NCBI GenBank assembly: GCA_011322005.1
Contig: DROE01000172.1
Coordinates: forward strand, 1-26,597
Direction of reading: 5' to 3'
DNA from: Devosia sp.
GTDB lineage: Bacteria; Pseudomonadota; Alphaproteobacteria; Rhizobiales; Devosiaceae
DNA: 26,597 nucleotides
Of this stretch, positions 1 to 7,108 are shown piece by piece. The notes beneath the pieces are model-generated. The model saw only the letters and a list, made by a program, of their open reading frames with translations. It searched no databases and was not told the DNA's origin. The position numbers and the translations under genes were made by a program. The first letter of the stretch is position 1; every line of letters starts with the position of its first letter.

Positions 1-33
1 AAACGCGACATTAGCGGCTTTTTCTTCGTTCAT
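1..33 (-). CDS. possible 5' end of an unidentified gene, cut by window edge
   Basis: An ATG at 33 on the minus strand opens a frame beginning MNEEKAANVAF and running off the left edge. It lies 46 bases downstream of the stop of the tauE-like gene and has the same direction, so it could be the next gene of that operon. No strong ribosome binding site is visible; the 20 bases upstream hold only weak purine stretches. Eleven residues are too few to identify a family, so this is a tentative call. Confidence 0.35.
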   Translation of the reverse strand, partial: MNEEKAANVAF

Positions 34-79
34 AAATCTAGCTGAAGAGGTCTTCGGGTTGGGTTCCGGGGGCCTTTTT

Positions 80-839
80 TTACGGGGCAAAAACGCCCAA
101 CAACCCGTCATAGGTCAGTTTGAGGGCAAGCAGAAAAACCAGAAAATAGGTCAGCCGATAAAACACTTTGACCGAAATGCGCCTGACCAGCCAGACACCG
201 AGCAGCATGCCGATGATGGCGACGGGAGCCAGGGCAGCGGAGAGTTTCAGGTTTGAAACCGAGAACTGACCCAAAAGGAAATAGGGGACCAGTTTGGCGG
301 TGTTGATGATGGCGAAAAAACCAAACAGTGGTGCCCGCATAAACCGGCGGAGCCATCCTCAGGGGCAGAGTATAAACCTGAAATGGTGGTCCGCCGGTGT
401 GGCTGACAAACGAGGTGAAACCGGCGAGTGAGCCCCAGAACCTGCCCCATGGCGCAGAAGGGGGCAGACCGGCGAGTTTTTTTCTCAAAGGCAGCCATTC
501 GTCGGCAACAAAAGCCAGGGTTATCAGACCCACCAGCAACAGTATGGCTTCATCGGTGACAAACGAAGAAAGCGCCCAGCCAAGGGCTATACCGAGAGCA
601 GCTCCGGGCAGCATTATTCTGAGGATGTTGAGATTGAGCTGGCGGCGGTAGGCCCAAAGGCCAACGGCGTCCATGACCAGCAAAATGGGGAGCAGCATGC
701 CGGCGGCTTCGCGCGCGGGCATGACCAGGCTCATCAGGGGCACCCCGACCATGCCAAGGGAGCCGAGCAGGCCCGATTTGGCAAGGGCAACGATAAACAC
801 CGCGCTCAGGGAAACCAGAATGAAAAGGGGGTCGGGCAT
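80..839 (-). pseudogene. TauE/SafE-family membrane permease, single-base frameshift
   Basis: The product would be a TauE/SafE-type inner-membrane permease, a family linked to export or uptake of sulfite, sulfoacetate and related anions. The N-terminal part (start ATG at 839, after GAGGTG) has hydrophobic helices and a GGPPFQVY segment typical of the family. Reading is lost just after the residues TTVWFF. The rest of the protein, ending LTYDGLLGVFAP, continues in another frame to a TAA at 80-82. Removing one base from the A6 run at 315-320 (T6 on the coding strand) joins the frames into about 252 residues, the usual family length. The gene starts 14 bases after trcR, so it is probably cotranscribed with it. 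It may be a true pseudogene or a homopolymer error in an intact gene. The transported substrate is unknown. Confidence 0.8.
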
Positions 840-853
840 GCACCTCGGCCCGG

Positions 854-1600
854 CTAGTCGTCCTTTGGTTCGGTTTTCAGCGAGGAGAGTTTGGCAAACA
901 CCGCATCCACATCAATATCGTCGTCGCGCTTGTCGCGTTCAGCTTCAGCGTGTTGCTCGGTTTCGGGCAGTGCGTATTTTTCACCGGCTTCATCGGCTGC
1001 GTTTCCGGCAGCAGTGCTCAACGCCTCTTCGGCGCTCATCAGGCGGACACCGGCGTCGGCTTCGTCGGGAACGTTCTTGCCCTTGTTGGCCTTTTTGACT
1101 TCCATGTCCAGATTAATCTGCGAGCACAGGCCAAGGGTGACCGGGTCCATCATGGTCAGGTTGGCATTGTTCCAGTGGGCACCGTCGCGCACGGCTTCGA
1201 TGGTGGACTTTGTTGTGCCCACAAGGCGGATGATCTGGGCATCCTTGAGTTCGGGGTGGTTGCGCACCAGCCATTTGATGGCGTTGGGGCGTTCGTTGCG
1301 CCTGGAAATCGGCGTGTAGCGGGGGCCGCGCCGCTTGGTCTCGGGGATATGGACCTTGGGATCGGACAGTTTGAGGCGATAGGCGGGGTCGGCTTCGGCG
1401 GCGGCGATTTCCTCTTTGGTCAACTGCCCGGCCTGAATGGGATTGACGCCCATCACCCCGCCAGCCACGTCGCCGTCAGCAATGCCCTGCACCTCGAGTG
1501 TGTGCAGGTTGCAAAACGCGGCAATCTGCTCGAATGTCAGTCCGGTATTGTCTATCAGCCAGACAGCAGTTGCCTTGGGCATCAGGAGTGAGTTGGCCAT
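854..1600 (-). CDS. trcR: TrcR/DUF1013-family cell-cycle transcriptional regulator
   Basis: This is a 248-residue soluble protein of the DUF1013 family, named cell cycle transcriptional regulator TrcR in alphaproteobacteria. Characteristic stretches are the N-terminal MPKATAVWLIDNTGLTFEQI and the central RRNERPNAIKWLVRNHPEL followed by an IIRLVGTTKSTI segment that looks like a helix-turn-helix. The C-terminal quarter is acidic and low in complexity (AADEAGEKYALPE and later) and is probably disordered. I place the start at the ATG at 1600 (MANSLLMPK), preceded by AGAAGGA; an in-frame ATG at 1624 adds eight residues and lacks a comparable site. A good promoter lies about 95 to 120 bases upstream. 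The tauE-like gene follows after 14 bases. The family assignment is strong; the targets regulated here cannot be read from the sequence. Confidence 0.88.
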   Translation of the reverse strand: MANSLLMPKATAVWLIDNTGLTFEQIAAFCNLHTLEVQGIADGDVAGGVMGVNPIQAGQLTKEEIAAAEADPAYRLKLSDPKVHIPETKRRGPRYTPISRRNERPNAIKWLVRNHPELKDAQIIRLVGTTKSTIEAVRDGAHWNNANLTMMDPVTLGLCSQINLDMEVKKANKGKNVPDEADAGVRLMSAEEALSTAAGNAADEAGEKYALPETEQHAEAERDKRDDDIDVDAVFAKLSSLKTEPKDD

Positions 1601-1692
1601 TTCAAAATCCTTCTTGTCGCGCAAACCGGGAGCTTTCCGGTCTGCTTCGCCACTTTGTGCTTTTGTTGAGCAAGTTTGCGGGGAACAGGGGC

Positions 1693-1721
1693 TATATAGA
1701 GAGAATTGGTGATTTGCGCAA
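1693..1721 (-). promoter_or_regulatory. predicted sigma-70 promoter of trcR
   Basis: On the minus strand TTGCGC (1721-1716) and TATATA (1698-1693) are separated by exactly 17 bases. This fits the alphaproteobacterial pattern CTTGAC-N17-CTATAT well. Transcription would start near 1686 and give an untranslated leader of about 85 bases. That leader contains a short hairpin (ACCGG/CCGGT around 1626-1642) before the trcR ribosome binding site. Confidence 0.6.
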
Positions 1722-1756
1722 TGGTCTGTTTTGCTTTGACAACAGGCGGGGCTGTA

Positions 1757-2734
1757 TCAGGTGCAAAGCACGATTTTTCCAAAATGTTCCGGTTCGTCCA
1801 TGGCGGCATGGGCTCTGCTCGCATCTGCAAGTGCAAAAGTTCGAATGCGGGGTTTGATGAACTTTGCGCTGGCAATTGCAGGCCAGACCTGTTCGCGCAA
1901 ATGGCTGGCGATGGTTGCCTTGACCCCTTCGGGCTGTGCCCTGAGTGTCGAGCCGAACAGGGTTGCGCTTTTCACCAGCAGGCTGGCGAGGTTGATTTGG
2001 GCCTTTGCTCCCCCGAGCAGGGCCAGCTGGATGATGGTGCCATCAGAAGCAAGGGCAGAGAGGTTGCGCCCCAGATAATCCCCTCCCACAATATCGACAA
2101 TGATATCTGCGCCCCGGCCATTGGTCAGCTCTTTGATGGCGCCGACAAAGTCTTCCTCCGGGTAAAGGATACCGGTCCGGGCACCCATTGTGATGGCATA
2201 GTCGGCCTTGGCCCGGGTTGAAACCGTGGCAAACGGAATCGCGCCTTTCAGCCGGGCCAGTTGCAGGGCGGCGGCTCCTATGCCGCCCGCCCCACCATGG
2301 ACAAGAACGTTTTGGCCGCTTTGCAATTGTGCCCGGTCCAGCAGCGTCTGCTGGATGGTAAACAAGGTTTCTGGCAGGGCTGCGCCTTCAATCATGGAGT
2401 ACCCGGCCGGCAGGGGCAGCACCTGACCGGCGGGAACAGCAACAAATTCCGCGTATCCGCCGCCATTGGTCAGGGCGACCACTGCGTCGCCCGGTCGCCA
2501 GTCTTTAACTGCGCCTCCCTTGTCGGCGATGGTTCCTGCCACTTCCAGACCGGGCAGGGGGGAGGCGCCAGGTGGGGCGGGGTATTTGCCCTTCCGTTGC
2601 AGAATATCGGGCCGGTTGATACCGGCGGCGGCAACTTTTATCAAAACCTCGTTGGTTTTGGGGAGCGGCACCGGAAGTGAGGCAATGGCGAGAACCTCGG
2701 GGCCGCCGGGGCGGGTGATTTCAATGGCGCGCAT
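1757..2734 (-). CDS. NAD(P)H:quinone oxidoreductase, zinc-independent MDR family
   Basis: This is a cytosolic medium-chain dehydrogenase/reductase of the quinone oxidoreductase (QOR/PIG3-like) type, which reduces quinones or enones with NADPH. The N-terminal GroES-like domain carries AGINRPDILQRKGKYP, the PIG3/QOR signature, and lacks the catalytic zinc ligands of alcohol dehydrogenases. The Rossmann fold follows with VLVHGGAGGIGAAALQLA, the AxxGxxG dinucleotide loop. The length of 325 residues is normal. I take the ATG at 2734 (MRAIEITRPGG), where homologues usually begin; an ATG at 2752 would add MDSPTH. The gene diverges from the DUF1192 gene, about 120 bases apart. In related genomes this gene commonly sits beside DUF1192. 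The physiological substrate is unknown. Confidence 0.88.
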   Translation of the reverse strand: MRAIEITRPGGPEVLAIASLPVPLPKTNEVLIKVAAAGINRPDILQRKGKYPAPPGASPLPGLEVAGTIADKGGAVKDWRPGDAVVALTNGGGYAEFVAVPAGQVLPLPAGYSMIEGAALPETLFTIQQTLLDRAQLQSGQNVLVHGGAGGIGAAALQLARLKGAIPFATVSTRAKADYAITMGARTGILYPEEDFVGAIKELTNGRGADIIVDIVGGDYLGRNLSALASDGTIIQLALLGGAKAQINLASLLVKSATLFGSTLRAQPEGVKATIASHLREQVWPAIASAKFIKPRIRTFALADASRAHAAMDEPEHFGKIVLCT

Positions 2735-2856
2735 ATGTGTTGGTGAATCCATGACCTAGAATGGAACATGCAAAGCTTGTCTCGCAAGTGGTGTTCCGGC
2801 ACATTATCACCAGAAAAATTGGGGCTGTGGCCCGCATGGATTTGGGGAGAAGGCAA

Positions 2857-3045
2857 ATGGATGACGAACGACGCCCCGCTGGCAAGCAACTGCATGAGGT
2901 GGGAATGGCGCTTGATGCTCTTTCGGTGGATGAACTGAAGGAACGAATTCTGATTCTGGGCTCGGAAATCGACCGGCTGAAAAAAGAAATTGAAAAAAAG
3001 GACGCAACGCGCAGCGTTGCTGAGAGCGCGTTTAACCTCAAGTGA
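2857..3045 (+). CDS. DUF1192 family small protein
   Basis: A 62-residue protein beginning MDDERRPAGKQLHEVGMAL. It continues with ALDALSVDELKERILILGSE and then a charged helix rich in Lys and Glu that looks like a short coiled coil. This is the typical length and pattern of DUF1192, a small alphaproteobacterial family without known function. The ATG at 2857 is chosen because GGAGAAGG lies at the right distance; an upstream in-frame ATG at 2761 would add 32 residues unlike the family and would read into the divergent promoter region. It is followed by a 350-base gap that ends in hairpins, not by DUF1465 directly as in many relatives. Confidence 0.85.
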   Translation: MDDERRPAGKQLHEVGMALDALSVDELKERILILGSEIDRLKKEIEKKDATRSVAESAFNLK

Positions 3046-3139
3046 ACGCTGGAGAAAATTCACGTCAATTGTGGCAGGGTTTATGCCCCGTTAGGGGACA
3101 GGGTTAAGAAAGTGACTCCTGTTTACCTTTAATTAACTT

Positions 3140-3253
3140 CATCAGGTTAACTTCGGCTCGCTCGGGTTTCCTGAGCTTTGCAGAGCGGTTCCTCCCTCTG
3201 CTTGACGCCTCCCTGTTAACTTCGAGAGCCGCCACTTGCGGCTCTTTTTTTTT
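3140..3253 (+). ncRNA. candidate trans-acting small RNA with two CCUCCCU motifs
   Basis: The gap between the DUF1192 gene and the arsC-like gene holds three successive hairpins. These are 3160-3176 (GCTCGGG/CCTGAGC, loop TTT), 3180-3201 (GCAGAG/CTCTGC) and a terminator at 3225-3253. CCTCCCT occurs at 3191-3197, largely in the second loop, and at 3208-3214, in the linker before the terminator. Such unpaired C/U-rich, anti-Shine-Dalgarno motifs are the hallmark of alphaproteobacterial regulatory RNAs such as AbcR and CcsR. The 10-mer GTTAACTTCG is repeated at 3146-3155 and 3215-3224. A weak promoter (TTAAGA 3104-3109, N18, TTTAAT 3128-3133) would start transcription near 3140 and give about 114 nucleotides. 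It could instead be the 3' untranslated region of DUF1192. The 5' end is a guess. Confidence 0.45.
3225..3253 (+). terminator. intrinsic terminator
   Basis: A perfect 8-bp stem AGAGCCGC/GCGGCTCT (3225-3232 and 3238-3245) with a five-base loop runs directly into nine T residues (3245-3253). This is the strongest Rho-independent terminator in the window. It ends either the DUF1192 transcript or the proposed small RNA. Confidence 0.85.
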
Positions 3254-3395
3254 GGGGGGGCGGTGATTGGCCCATGCTCTTCTTTCGGGCAGCAGATGTC
3301 TGACGAAACCTGGTGGTTCGTAATCCCGGCAATAACCGGATATTCACTTTCAGCGACTAGACGGGATATCCTGAGTTTGTTACGGGGGACTTCCA

Positions 3396-3893
3396 TTGAA
3401 ACGGATATTGTTTATCTGTCAGTATAATAGCGGCCGTTCGATAATAGCCGAATCCATTGTGAACACCATAGCGTCCAAAGAGTTTCGCGCCTATTCGGCA
3501 GGGGTGGAAAACATAGGACCGGTCTCAGAACTTGTGCTTGACCTGCTCAAGGAGAAAGGGCATTTCACGGGCCGCCTGAGGACCAAGACATTTGACTATT
3601 TTACCGGGCTGATGGCGGTCAGGTTTGACTATGTGATTACAACCTGTGACAGAGCTACCGCTAAAGCCTGTCCGGTCTGGCCTGGTCAACCCACAAGTGC
3701 ACACTGGAACATCCCCAAACCGGCGTTCAGGCCGGGGGATGATGTGGGCAACAGGATTTTGCTCGAGGAGCTTTACCGCAAAATCTATTCTACGGTAAAT
3801 CTGTTCACGTCGCTTCCCCAAGATGTGCGGTCACGCATGGAAGTGGAGGGGGGTATTTCCGAGCTTTATCAGGATATGCGGGAAGCCGGCTGA
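3396..3893 (+). CDS. ArsC-like low-molecular-weight phosphatase with altered acid loop
   Basis: A 165-residue protein of the low-molecular-weight tyrosine phosphatase / thioredoxin-linked arsenate reductase fold. The P-loop C-x5-R-S is present near the N-terminus (CQYNSGRS, Cys8 to Arg14). The second redox motif TTCDRATAKACPVWPG aligns with the two further cysteines of ArsC. Where ArsC proteins have HWGxxDPA, this protein has HWNIPKPA, so the conserved general-acid/base Asp appears replaced by Lys. Activity as an arsenate reductase is therefore doubtful. The start is a TTG at 3396 preceded by a G-rich stretch. No arsR, acr3 or other ars gene is adjacent. It separates DUF1192 from DUF1465, genes often close together in related genomes, so it may have been inserted. 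Confidence 0.75.
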   Translation: MKRILFICQYNSGRSIIAESIVNTIASKEFRAYSAGVENIGPVSELVLDLLKEKGHFTGRLRTKTFDYFTGLMAVRFDYVITTCDRATAKACPVWPGQPTSAHWNIPKPAFRPGDDVGNRILLEELYRKIYSTVNLFTSLPQDVRSRMEVEGGISELYQDMREAG

Positions 3894-4006
3894 GCACGGG
3901 CAGCAGGACCCTTTCGGGTTGCAAGTCCCTGGTTTCCCAGCCCGGTCTGGAAAATGGACAAGGATGGGTGTGTACTGGATGGTTTTCACATCTTAAGGTT
4001 TTGTGG

Positions 4007-4036
4007 TTAGACTGGGTACCAGAGCAGTAATATATT
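4007..4036 (+). promoter_or_regulatory. predicted promoter of DUF1465 gene
   Basis: TTAGAC (4007-4012) and TATATT (4031-4036) are separated by 18 bases. This would start transcription near 4042 and give a leader of about 15 bases containing the AGGTGA ribosome binding site. Confidence 0.45.
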
Positions 4037-4056
4037 GCACTTGCAGGTGAATCGCT

Positions 4057-4590
4057 TTGAGTAACGGGCCCAACGAAACTGAAACCATTCTTATCGGTCC
4101 CCGCCTGGCGGCTTCGGGCGGGTTCAGTCGTCTTTATTCCACCGGGATGGGGCTTATAGAAGAGGTTGCTTCTTATCTGGACGGTGAAGGGCGCACCAGT
4201 TCTCGCGAACTTTCTCGCGAGGCTTCGTTTCTTTATGCGACCGAATCCATGCGGCTGACCACCCGTCTGATGCAACTGGCTTCATGGCTTTTGCTGCAAC
4301 GCGCGGTCAATGAAGGCGAGATTTCGGCCGAAAATGCCAGAGTTGAAAAGTCCAAGGTCAAGTTTTCCGCAACGCCTTCACAGCGCGGCGGCCCCGGGTG
4401 GAGTGATTTGCCCGAACGGTTCGTCGAATATGTGAACAAGGGTGACATGCTGTTCGAGCAAGTCATCAAGTTTGACGCGCTGGAACGCTCGGAAATCCCT
4501 AAAACCACAGCCAAAGGCGACAATGACATTGCCGATCAACTGGCAAAGCTGCAGGCTGCTTTTGGCAAATCCGGCAAAGCCCGGGAATAA
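4057..4590 (+). CDS. DUF1465 family protein
   Basis: A 177-residue soluble, mostly helical protein. The block FSRLYSTGMGLIEEVASYLD, followed by SREASFLYATESMRLTTRLMQLASWLLLQRA, is diagnostic of DUF1465, an alphaproteobacterial family of unknown function. The tail is charged (KTTAKGDNDIADQLAKLQAA) and probably extended. The start is TTG at 4057 with AGGTGA a few bases upstream. A promoter with an 18-base spacer sits immediately before it. The next gene, rpmE, is convergent, with a terminator between. The role is unknown. Confidence 0.85.
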   Translation: MSNGPNETETILIGPRLAASGGFSRLYSTGMGLIEEVASYLDGEGRTSSRELSREASFLYATESMRLTTRLMQLASWLLLQRAVNEGEISAENARVEKSKVKFSATPSQRGGPGWSDLPERFVEYVNKGDMLFEQVIKFDALERSEIPKTTAKGDNDIADQLAKLQAAFGKSGKARE

Positions 4591-4651
4591 GCTGACGCGG
4601 GACAGTGTCCCGGAACCAGGCGCCCTTGCTGTTTGAGCATTCTTGCAAGAG

Positions 4652-4678
4652 AAAAACCCGGCCGCCGGGACCGGGTTT
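4652..4678 (-). terminator. intrinsic terminator of rpmE
   Basis: AAACCCGG (4654-4661) pairs with CCGGGTTT (4671-4678) around a nine-base loop. On the minus strand the stem ends in five T residues (4656-4652). It lies about 33 bases past the rpmE stop. There is no T-run on the plus strand, so it mainly serves rpmE. Confidence 0.75.
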
Positions 4679-4710
4679 GCCGTTATACAGATTCGGAATG
4701 CCGGCGGGCC

Positions 4711-4935
4711 CTAGCTGCCAAGAATACCCTTGAACTTTTCCTTGAAGCGGGAAACGCGGCCGCCCCGGTCGACAAGGTGACCCTTGCCGCCTGTCCAGGC
4801 CGGGTGGGTCTTGATGTCGATATCAAGCTGCAACGTATCGCCTTCCGCTCCATAGGTCGAACGGGTCTGGTATTTTGTGCCATCGGTCATCACAACATTT
4901 ATGGTGTGATAGTCAGGGTGAATGTCTTTTTTCAT
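4711..4935 (-). CDS. rpmE: 50S ribosomal protein L31
   Basis: A 74-residue basic protein beginning MKKDIHPDYHTINVVMTDGT, with the conserved THPAWTGG segment and the C-terminal DRGGRVSRFKEKFKG. These are the hallmarks of bacterial L31, a component of the large ribosomal subunit at the intersubunit bridge. There are no cysteines, so it is the zinc-free (C-minus) form usual in alphaproteobacteria. It is monocistronic, with its own terminator, and diverges from the ABC exporter gene. The family assignment is secure. Confidence 0.97.
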   Translation of the reverse strand: MKKDIHPDYHTINVVMTDGTKYQTRSTYGAEGDTLQLDIDIKTHPAWTGGKGHLVDRGGRVSRFKEKFKGILGS

Positions 4936-5171
4936 CTGAGTGTCTCTATAACTCTAGCGGTCCGGCCCCGCAAACCCGCACGGAATTTCTCGTGTGAAAA
5001 GGGGCATTGGTTGTTCGGCTGGAGCGGTTTCTATACGAAAACCGGGAGGAAGAGCAAGCCATCAATTGCAACAAATGCTATGGCGCAAACGCACCCTGCA
5101 TAAATGCAAGTTGCGCAGGGAAGCGTGAATGCCTAACTAGGAAGTTCATTCTTGAGGGTAATGTACGCTTT

Positions 5172-6992
5172 ATGACTGGTCAAACGGCCTCTTCACCATC
5201 TTCTTCCGTCTATCTCACTGACGGAGAAAAAACCGGGGAGGAGAGGAAAAAAAGCCTCAAGCCACTCCGGGCGCTGGTGCCATTTATTCTTCGCTATCCG
5301 GTGCGGCTGGCGCTCACCGTCGCGTTCCTTCTTGTTGCCGCCATGGCGCAACTGGCCATTCCGCTGTTCGCCGGCGGCCTCATTGATCAGGGCTTCCTGC
5401 AGCAGAATCTGGACCAGGTGGCCCAATATGGCTGGCTGATTCTGATTTTTTCCGGAATCATGGCGGTGGCGGGCGGTGCGCGGTTCTATTTCATTTCTCT
5501 TATCGGCGAGCGTGTTCTGACGGACATACGCACGGATGTGTTTACCCATCTTATCAGGCTGGATGCCACATATTTTGATGTCCACAGGGTGGGAGAACTT
5601 ACCTCGCGACTCAATGGTGATGTGGCGACCGTGCGCGGGGCAATCGGCTCCAGTGCATCGCTGGCCCTGCGCTCTCTTGTGACAATTGTGGGCGCGGTGG
5701 TGATGATGTTCCTGACCAGCGCCCCCCTGGCGCTTGCTGTTGTTGTTGGTGTACCGCTACTTGTGGGGCCGATATTATTCTTTGCCAGGCGTTTGCGCAA
5801 AATGTCCCGGCGTACACAGGATGCCTTGGCGGATCTTTCGGCAATGGCCACCGAAGCGCTCAGCGCGACCAAAACCATCAAGGCTTTTGTGCAGGAGGAT
5901 GCCCAGTCCACCAATTTCTCCCAGCACGCCGAAAGCAGTTACGACGCGGAGGTCAGACGTCTCAGGGCGCGCTCGGTTCTTATTTCCATAGTGATGTTCC
6001 TGAGCACCGGGGCAGTAATCCTCTTGATCTGGTTTGGCGCCAAGTCGGTATTCGAGGGGAGCGTGACCGCTGGTCAGTTGGGGCAGTTCCTGATTTATGC
6101 GATCATGGCTTCGGCGGCGCTTACCAACATGTCCGAGATATTCGGTTCCCTGCAGACCGTGGCCGGAGCGACCGAGCGGCTGGTGGAAATTCTGCAGACA
6201 AAGTCGATCATGGAAATTGCCGAGAAACCGGTTCAGTTGCCTGTTCCGCCTTTGGGAAAGGTCAGGTTTGAGAACGTGCACTTCGCTTATCTGACGCGCG
6301 ACAGGGAAACGGTTCTGAAGGATGTTTCGTTTGATGTCACTCCGGGCCAGACGGTGGCGCTGGTCGGTCCTTCGGGCTCAGGCAAGTCCACCATGTTTGC
6401 GCTTTTGCAGCGCTTTTACGACGCAAGCGCCGGTCGGGTGCTGGTTGACGGGGTTGATGTGCGGGACTGTGACCCGGCCGAGCTCCGCCAACGTTTTGCC
6501 TATGTGGAGCAGGAATCCACGATATTTGCCGGAACGATTGCGGACAATATCCGTTTTGGAAAACCCTATGCCAGTGATGAAGAGGTGCGCCAAGCGGCAA
6601 AAGCTGCGCTGGTTGATGAATTTGTCGAACGGCTAGCCGATGGCTACCAGTCAGTTGTTGGCGAAAGGGGGGTGATGCTCTCGGGAGGGCAAAAGCAGCG
6701 CCTGGCCATTGCCCGGGCGCTTCTCAAGGATGCGCCCATTCTTCTGCTCGACGAGGCGACCAGTGCTCTGGATGCCCAAAGCGAACATCTGGTGCAGGAG
6801 GCTTTGGAGCGTCTGATGCAGGGGCGGACAACCATTGTTATCGCTCACCGGCTGGCAACGATCCGCGACGCCGACCGCATAGTGGTGCTTGATGCGGGGC
6901 GGTTGATCGACGAGGGGACCCACGAAGAGCTTATCAGCAAGAGCGGGCGCTATGCGGAACTTGCACGGTTGCAGTTTCAGTCCGAGGAGTAG
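5172..6992 (+). CDS. MsbA-type ABC exporter, fused permease and ATPase
   Basis: A 606-residue half-transporter of the inner membrane that would work as a homodimer to export lipids, drugs or peptides. The N-terminal half is a six-helix ABC exporter domain, starting around the hydrophobic stretch at residues 45-70. The ATPase half has Walker A GPSGSGKS at residues 399-406, signature LSGGQ at 503-507, Walker B ILLLDE at 523-528 and switch His559 in IAHRL. All key residues are intact. I choose the ATG at 5172 (MTGQTASS). The frame extends upstream to 5007, but that part is Cys-rich, unlike the family, and probably untranslated. It diverges from rpmE, and its 3' end faces the motB-like gene. In Hyphomicrobiales an exporter of this type often sits beside rpmE and this motor pair. 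The substrate cannot be predicted. Confidence 0.9.
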   Translation: MTGQTASSPSSSVYLTDGEKTGEERKKSLKPLRALVPFILRYPVRLALTVAFLLVAAMAQLAIPLFAGGLIDQGFLQQNLDQVAQYGWLILIFSGIMAVAGGARFYFISLIGERVLTDIRTDVFTHLIRLDATYFDVHRVGELTSRLNGDVATVRGAIGSSASLALRSLVTIVGAVVMMFLTSAPLALAVVVGVPLLVGPILFFARRLRKMSRRTQDALADLSAMATEALSATKTIKAFVQEDAQSTNFSQHAESSYDAEVRRLRARSVLISIVMFLSTGAVILLIWFGAKSVFEGSVTAGQLGQFLIYAIMASAALTNMSEIFGSLQTVAGATERLVEILQTKSIMEIAEKPVQLPVPPLGKVRFENVHFAYLTRDRETVLKDVSFDVTPGQTVALVGPSGSGKSTMFALLQRFYDASAGRVLVDGVDVRDCDPAELRQRFAYVEQESTIFAGTIADNIRFGKPYASDEEVRQAAKAALVDEFVERLADGYQSVVGERGVMLSGGQKQRLAIARALLKDAPILLLDEATSALDAQSEHLVQEALERLMQGRTTIVIAHRLATIRDADRIVVLDAGRLIDEGTHEELISKSGRYAELARLQFQSEE

Positions 6993-7033
6993 CATGCCGC
7001 AATCTGCTGCGCCCTGCAGGCCGGTAGTGCATC

Positions 7034-7105
7034 TTTCTGGCAACGTTGTGTCCTGATGATCGCGTTGCCGGACCGAAAAACCGGTTTCCGCCTTTTCTGG
7101 CAACG
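7034..7105. repeat. three-arm repeat between convergent genes
   Basis: TTTCTGGCAACG occurs twice in direct orientation (7034-7045 and 7094-7105), and the inverse arm CGTTGCCGG lies between them (7062-7070). The middle arm can pair with either outer arm over nine bases, one of them a G-T pair. This gives two mutually exclusive hairpins in the gap between the ABC exporter and the motB-like gene. There is no T-run after either stem. It may act in transcript 3'-end formation. Confidence 0.5.
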
Positions 7106-7108
7106 CTT

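Noticed and set aside
3338..3371. An inverted repeat GGATAT/ATATCC upstream of the arsC-like gene as a possible operator
   Set aside because: The arms are only six bases, 22 bases apart, with no regulator gene nearby. Chance is a sufficient explanation.
5007..5171. An N-terminal extension of the ABC exporter by 55 residues
   Set aside because: The stretch is Cys-rich and unlike ABC exporters. The ATG at 5172 gives the usual length.
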